The translations under genes were made by a program, and so were the position numbers. Positions 31,653-35,329 of a DNA stretch of 35,329 bases are shown piece by piece; position 1 is the stretch's first letter, and each line of letters opens with the position of its first letter. The notes under the pieces were generated by a model. It worked only from the letters and a program-made list of their open reading frames with translations, was not told the origin of the DNA and searched no databases. Source of the DNA: an archaeon 13_2_20CM_2_53_6. Its GTDB lineage: Archaea; Thermoproteota; Bathyarchaeia; 40CM-2-53-6. The stretch is taken from assembly GCA_001915065.1 (NCBI GenBank), contig MNDT01000006.1, forward strand, positions 1 through 35,329. Direction: 5' to 3'.

Positions 31653-32984
31653 ATGCTAACAATTTTTGGCAAGAAGAAAAAGGAGGATCAGACTCCTGCA
31701 GAGTCCCTCTCTGCCTCGCAAACCGAAGCCCCGCAGCCACTGTCGACTCCAAGCCAGAGTCCAAGCTACACACCCATAGCCGGGACACAGAACCCGGTCG
31801 AGGATCAGCCCCAATACCAGCCGGTTGCGAGAGCAGCCCCTCCACAACAAGCCTTCAGGCTATCACCGACTGCACCTCTACCTGCTGAGGAGACGTCTCT
31901 CACGAGGCTCTTGCAGTCGCTCCTCCAAGACATCCCACTACCTCCTGGCGTCGATCTAGGCTTCGCCAGCGCTTCCCAAACAACCCCTGACTATGTACCG
32001 GTCAGATCGACCCCGCCGAGCAGGGCCATGGTGATTGGTCCTGGAAAGGGCAGCCGTGAGTGGGAAGAGCAGGGGGAAGAATCTGCTAAACAGCCTGCTG
32101 CTACTCCAGCTGGTAAGCAGACAAAACCGCCAGAGGTTCAGCCCCCGGCCGGCAAAGTCTCGATTCCCACCCCTGCAGTTTCGACGAAACGAGATCAGCC
32201 TCCTGAGAAGACGCCTGAGAAGCCTTCCAAGGGGGAGAGGCAACCGGATAAGCCATCAAAGGAAATGGTTGCGAAAAAGGAGGCACATGCTCCGCAGAGC
32301 TTCGATCACATATTCCAGCTGACGCAGGGTAACCTGGAGAGTACGGGCCTCGTGATAATCAACGGTGAGGCGGGCTCAGGCCGAACCACTCTCTGTTCGG
32401 GTCTCACTAGTAACTACATGAAGATGGGCAGTGCCTGCATGTACTTGACGTATGACCAGGCTCCTTCCGATCTCCGTGATCAGATGAAGAAGCTGGGAAC
32501 CGACGCGGCACAATACGAGTCGGGTTTCCGGCTCATCCTCGTTGACGGCTTCGCGTCACAATCGGAATCGTTCAGCATGGAGCCCTACTATCTTGAACAA
32601 CCGTTCAGCTTCGCAAACATACAGGAGACGCTCACGAGGAATAGCCAGATGTTCATGGGCGAGAAGATCAAAATAATCTTCGATTCGCTTGATGGTCTGG
32701 CCTCAAAGGTTCCGGCCAAGGACTTCGCGAAGGGTTTCACGGATCTAGTCGGAAAACTCAAGGATTCGGGCGCCACGTTCATCGTCACTATAGACCTGTC
32801 GAAGTTGCCCAAGGATCTGATTGGGTCGTTGAATGACTTGGCCGACTGTGTCGTAGAGTTGTCGAAGGATGACTCGGATCCCAATGGACGACAATTGAAG
32901 GTTCAGAGGCTGAACCAGAAATCCGCCAAGATAGATGCTGAGACGTTCGAGATCGACTCGAGCAAAGGCCTAGTCTTCGTCTAG
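31653..32984 (+). CDS. KaiC/RecA-superfamily ATPase domain with long disordered N terminus
   Basis: 443 residues. Residues about 1-210 are low-complexity, rich in Pro, Gln, Ser and charged residues, without predicted fold apart from a short helix near 85-100 (TSLTRLLQSLLQD). Residues about 215-443 resemble the archaeal KaiC-like/RecA-superfamily core: Walker A GEAGSGRTT (about 238-246), a YDQAPSDLRDQM segment where KaiC-like proteins carry catalytic acids (here less clear), and Walker B KIIFDSLDGL (about 339-348). The C-terminal strands lead to VQRLNQKSAKID. Proteins of this type act in signalling or motility, but no target is evident. Stop TAG. Confidence 0.78.
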   Translation: MLTIFGKKKKEDQTPAESLSASQTEAPQPLSTPSQSPSYTPIAGTQNPVEDQPQYQPVARAAPPQQAFRLSPTAPLPAEETSLTRLLQSLLQDIPLPPGVDLGFASASQTTPDYVPVRSTPPSRAMVIGPGKGSREWEEQGEESAKQPAATPAGKQTKPPEVQPPAGKVSIPTPAVSTKRDQPPEKTPEKPSKGERQPDKPSKEMVAKKEAHAPQSFDHIFQLTQGNLESTGLVIINGEAGSGRTTLCSGLTSNYMKMGSACMYLTYDQAPSDLRDQMKKLGTDAAQYESGFRLILVDGFASQSESFSMEPYYLEQPFSFANIQETLTRNSQMFMGEKIKIIFDSLDGLASKVPAKDFAKGFTDLVGKLKDSGATFIVTIDLSKLPKDLIGSLNDLADCVVELSKDDSDPNGRQLKVQRLNQKSAKIDAETFEIDSSKGLVFV

Positions 32985-33043
32985 CACAACAGTTCTTTCC
33001 TACCGAAACTAGGGCCCGTAGTTTCGTAGTTCGTTCCTAGGGA

Positions 33044-33574
33044 CTACTCAGTGGAGAACGACCATCGTGAGGGGTTCGAGGCGCCGCTCTCGACAAATCC
33101 GAAGACCTTCTTCGGTTGGACCCGGTAGAACGAACCCTCCGAGCCGTCCATTTTCCAGCTGTACTTCTCCTCATAGTTCCGGACAATCTCACGAAGTGAA
33201 TTACTGTCCAGACTAGCTTTTCGAACGGTTCCTTCGAGGATCACTGCGTCCGCGGCGTTCTCTGGACAGACGACACAGTTCATGTTCTTCTCGATATTCC
33301 GGGCCTTCCTTGACCGCGGTCCTGTGCTGAAATAGAAAGCGTTCTCGAACCATATACCCCAAACGGGCATCACGTGGGGTCTCCCGTCGCCTCTGACTGT
33401 CGCCAACCAGTAATTACGAGCTCCCGACAATCGCTTGACCGCCCACGCCCAGGACAAGGAATCCACTCCCTTCCGGAACATCATCTGATATCCAGGCATG
33501 CATGGTCGACCGGCCGTGGGAGTTGGATGGGATGTTTTCTTGGACAAGTCTGCCGATCTCGGGGAGATGGCCAA
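33044..33574 (-). CDS. PPOX-class (pyridoxamine 5'-phosphate oxidase fold) flavin/F420 oxidoreductase
   Basis: 176 residues in the open frame; the true start may be a Met or Val around residues 26-37, since family proteins begin close to SLSWAWAVKRL. The split-barrel signature ARNYWLATVRGDGRPHVMPVWGIWFENAFYF and the cofactor-binding SRKARNIEKN are clear. The C-terminal RVQPKKVFGF is also family-like. It reduces an unknown substrate with F420H2 or FMN. It starts 12 nt after the GAPDH stop on the same strand, so the two are probably co-transcribed. Unlike the PPOX gene at 18649, this one is intact. Confidence 0.82.
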   Translation of the reverse strand: MAISPRSADLSKKTSHPTPTAGRPCMPGYQMMFRKGVDSLSWAWAVKRLSGARNYWLATVRGDGRPHVMPVWGIWFENAFYFSTGPRSRKARNIEKNMNCVVCPENAADAVILEGTVRKASLDSNSLREIVRNYEEKYSWKMDGSEGSFYRVQPKKVFGFVESGASNPSRWSFSTE

Positions 33575-33586
33575 TCCGATGCGGGA

Positions 33587-34624
33587 TCAGAGGAACTTGC
33601 TGCTTATGCCTAGGGCCTCGTTGGTCTTCGAGATGGATCTTCGTCCCTCTGTCTCGAGCCCGGTGAGTGCTCTCACCGCATCTACGTTCTCAGGGACGAC
33701 CACGCTCTCGTTGTGCACCTGGTAGACGAGGCTGGCCTCGCTATCGGTAACGTCGAGAATATCCTCCCAGTAGGCGACCTCCCACATGTCAGCCCTTGGC
33801 CTTCCAAGATCGCGCATCATCTCAGCAACAGCGTTCATACTGTCCACGCCGTCGGAGTTTCGAACGGGTGCAAGCCTCGGAGCGCTCCTCAGAGCCTTGA
33901 GAACGTCCTTCTTCTCCACCTCGCCCTTCAGTTGGACCATCGCGAAGTGCAAGTGGCCTAGGTTGAACGGACCCTTCGCGGCCATCGTGGTGATGTTGAG
34001 CTTCGGAAGAATAGTCTGAGCATCAGGACCTTGGTGCGAGGGAATGTGGGCCTCAGGGACGACCGTGTTGATGAGGCCCGCCTTGTGACTCTCCCAAGGG
34101 TCTGTTCCCCTACGGAAGAGTACTACTCGGGCTTTCTTGACGCCGATCGTACTGAAGAGTGTTCCGACGGTTCTGCAGATCCCGGTTGTGTTGCAGCTTA
34201 CAACGCGGGTTGCTGGTCGGTTGAGGTTCTCTTCAAAGTTGCATTGAGCCACAAATGATGATCCTGTCAGGTCGTGTTTTTCTCCGCCCTGAAAAATCGA
34301 CTTGACTCCCACCTTGTCATAAAGCACCTTGTTCTTTGCCCCCAACCCGGCCGGGGTGCAGTCAATGATGACGTCGATCTTCCTCAGAAGATCTTCGAGA
34401 GTCCCTGCCACTTCTACACCCGACTTTTTCATATCAGGAAGCTTATCAGGGATCGACGCGTAGATCTCGAAACCCTTATTCTGGCCCAGTTTGACACGAT
34501 AGTCTCCGACAACATCGGACACTCCGACAAGCTTCATGTCCTTCTGCTTAGTAATCGCCTCAGCAACACGCTTGCCGATTACGCCGAAACCGTTGACTCC
34601 GACCCTGGCTACGGACTTGGGCAC
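33587..34624 (-). CDS. gap2: Glyceraldehyde-3-phosphate dehydrogenase, archaeal type II
   Basis: 345 residues from GTG 34624; the frame opens upstream to 34666 but that extension lacks homology. The Rossmann start ARVGVNGFGVIGKRVA is followed by DVIIDCTPAGLGAKN. The catalytic Cys is in VVSCNTTGICR and the GGEKHDLTGSSFVAQCN segment is typical of type II archaeal phosphorylating GAPDH. It interconverts glyceraldehyde-3-phosphate and 1,3-bisphosphoglycerate with NAD(P), mainly for gluconeogenesis in archaea that also have ferredoxin-dependent enzymes. It is followed by a PPOX gene in a likely operon. Confidence 0.92.
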   Translation of the reverse strand: MPKSVARVGVNGFGVIGKRVAEAITKQKDMKLVGVSDVVGDYRVKLGQNKGFEIYASIPDKLPDMKKSGVEVAGTLEDLLRKIDVIIDCTPAGLGAKNKVLYDKVGVKSIFQGGEKHDLTGSSFVAQCNFEENLNRPATRVVSCNTTGICRTVGTLFSTIGVKKARVVLFRRGTDPWESHKAGLINTVVPEAHIPSHQGPDAQTILPKLNITTMAAKGPFNLGHLHFAMVQLKGEVEKKDVLKALRSAPRLAPVRNSDGVDSMNAVAEMMRDLGRPRADMWEVAYWEDILDVTDSEASLVYQVHNESVVVPENVDAVRALTGLETEGRRSISKTNEALGISSKFL

Positions 34625-34663
34625 TGGATGATTCTCCTGGCAAGGATGTTTCCCGATCCCTCT

Positions 34664-34671
34664 CATTTAGG
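34664..34671 (-). promoter_or_regulatory. TATA-like box of gap
   Basis: CCTAAATG on the minus strand, about 40 nt upstream of the GTG start at 34624, predicting a leader of 15-20 nt. It supports the shorter gene start. Confidence 0.5.
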
Positions 34672-34824
34672 CATAACGGGCCAAGAGCCTATCAGAGCAC
34701 GAGATCGTCTCCCAGTCTTTTTCGAATCCTGAGGAAACATGACTTTCTAAGGGAGCGTTCGCTGGGAGCTTGTACTGGTCTGGGGTCTCGCTTGAGAGAT
34801 AGCAGAAACAGTCTATCCCCTTCA

Positions 34825-35329
34825 TTGTCCCGCTTTTCGAAGACCGTGAAGTCTGCATTGCCTTTCTGGGCTCTAGTCCTAATTATTGGGTTCGTGCCAG
34901 TTCGTGCCCTGGAGATTATCGACTATTTCGTAGCGCACGCTGTTTTGTCCGCTAGCATTCTGGGCGCTTCTCTGATCTTTTCGCTTCTGATAATCTACTT
35001 CCTCTACTCAATGCGTTTCATCACGAAAAGGATCAATCGATTGAGTGACTACGCCCGGAAGATGAGTCCGGAACAGACGACCACGGACCTGAGCATACGT
35101 TACCGATTCCGGTGGGTGTTGGTGATATGGTTGATACTCTTAGGAATTAACGCACTTCTTTTCGGGTTGCCGGATAGTTTCAACGGAATATTCGCCGAGG
35201 ACATTCCTCTCTTCGCGTACTTCTTCTTCATCTTCGCATCATTTCTCTGGTTGTATTGTTACTCGATGCTCGAAATATACAGAGCGGGCAAACTCCCCCT
35301 TCAGCTCACGCCCTTCACCGAGGATAGGA
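34825..35329 (+). CDS. Multi-spanning membrane protein (partial, runs off right edge)
   Basis: Open from TTG 34825 (or GTG 34846) to the window end, at least 161 codons without a stop. Four strongly hydrophobic segments are visible, including SALPFWALVLIIGFVP, SASILGASLIFSLLIIYFLY, RWVLVIWLILLGINALLFGL and LFAYFFFIFASFLWLYCY. A charged cytoplasmic loop with KRINRLSDYARKMSPEQ sits between the second and third. No family recognised; truncated, so the C terminus is unknown. It is divergent from gap. Confidence 0.6.
   Translation, partial: MSRFSKTVKSALPFWALVLIIGFVPVRALEIIDYFVAHAVLSASILGASLIFSLLIIYFLYSMRFITKRINRLSDYARKMSPEQTTTDLSIRYRFRWVLVIWLILLGINALLFGLPDSFNGIFAEDIPLFAYFFFIFASFLWLYCYSMLEIYRAGKLPLQLTPFTEDR

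Noticed and set aside
1-35329. CRISPR array, insertion sequence or prophage
   Set aside because: No regularly spaced repeats, transposase, integrase or phage structural genes were seen on either strand.

Overview
The window is archaeal chromosome. Gene families point this way: archaeal type II glyceraldehyde-3-phosphate dehydrogenase, type II methionine aminopeptidase, archaeal/eukaryal-type PheRS and TrpRS, split MetE methionine synthase, and an archaeal-only DUF1512 protein. Promoters are TATA-like, some giving almost leaderless transcripts, and stable RNA genes carry introns with bulge-helix-bulge (BHB) splice motifs. A tRNA with several introns at non-canonical positions fits the Thermoproteota/TACK side best (Nitrososphaeria- or Bathyarchaeia-like), but I cannot fix the lineage. 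TAG is the commonest stop codon and ends many full-length genes (trpS, pheS, map, DUF1512), so it is a genuine stop here.

The two most striking loci are RNA genes absent from a protein-only view. At 6597-7053 lies a 5S rRNA gene interrupted by a 330-nt intron (6644-6973). Removing it restores the universal 5S sequence at the junction, a 12-bp helix I, a 6-bp helix II and a length near 127 nt. The splice sites sit in a BHB-like fold, and the intron holds the decayed C-terminal part of a LAGLIDADG homing endonuclease. At 3095-3284 (minus) lies tRNA-Trp(CCA) with three introns: 22 nt in the D loop, 73 nt after position 37, and 18 nt in the variable loop. A complete two-motif LAGLIDADG gene lies just upstream and its stop codon is inside the tRNA D arm.

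Layout. 1-3000: a thioesterase running off the left edge, a MerB-like protein, and small membrane or unknown proteins. 3095-4416: tRNA-Trp, homing endonuclease, small alpha/beta-barrel protein. 4580-8710: a PQQ-repeat surface protein, the split 5S gene, DUF1512 and a zinc-ribbon membrane protein. 8900-10200: a possible leader RNA or ncRNA, then an ornithine cyclodeaminase-family gene. 10264-14782: surface and membrane proteins (Ig-like anchor, DUF998 pair). 14905-17089: frameshifted HNH endonuclease, a small membrane protein, methionine aminopeptidase, and a stray copy of part of its 3' end. 17400-21526: ArsR-like membrane regulator, decayed PPOX gene, zinc-ribbon protein, MFS exporter, and a small membrane gene split by TAG.

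21582-26094 is the aminoacyl-tRNA synthetase block pheS-pheT-trpS. 26222-27652 holds a VOC protein and a luciferase-like F420-type oxidoreductase with a frameshift. 27704-30780 is a methionine operon (metE-N, metE-C, MTHFR-like) divergent from an HTH-CBS regulator, with a palindromic operator candidate between. 31653-34624 holds a KaiC-like ATPase, a PPOX-fold flavoprotein and GAPDH. A membrane protein runs off the right edge. Several genes are frameshifted or nonsense-interrupted (14905, 18649, 21278, 26740), which means either local erosion or assembly errors.
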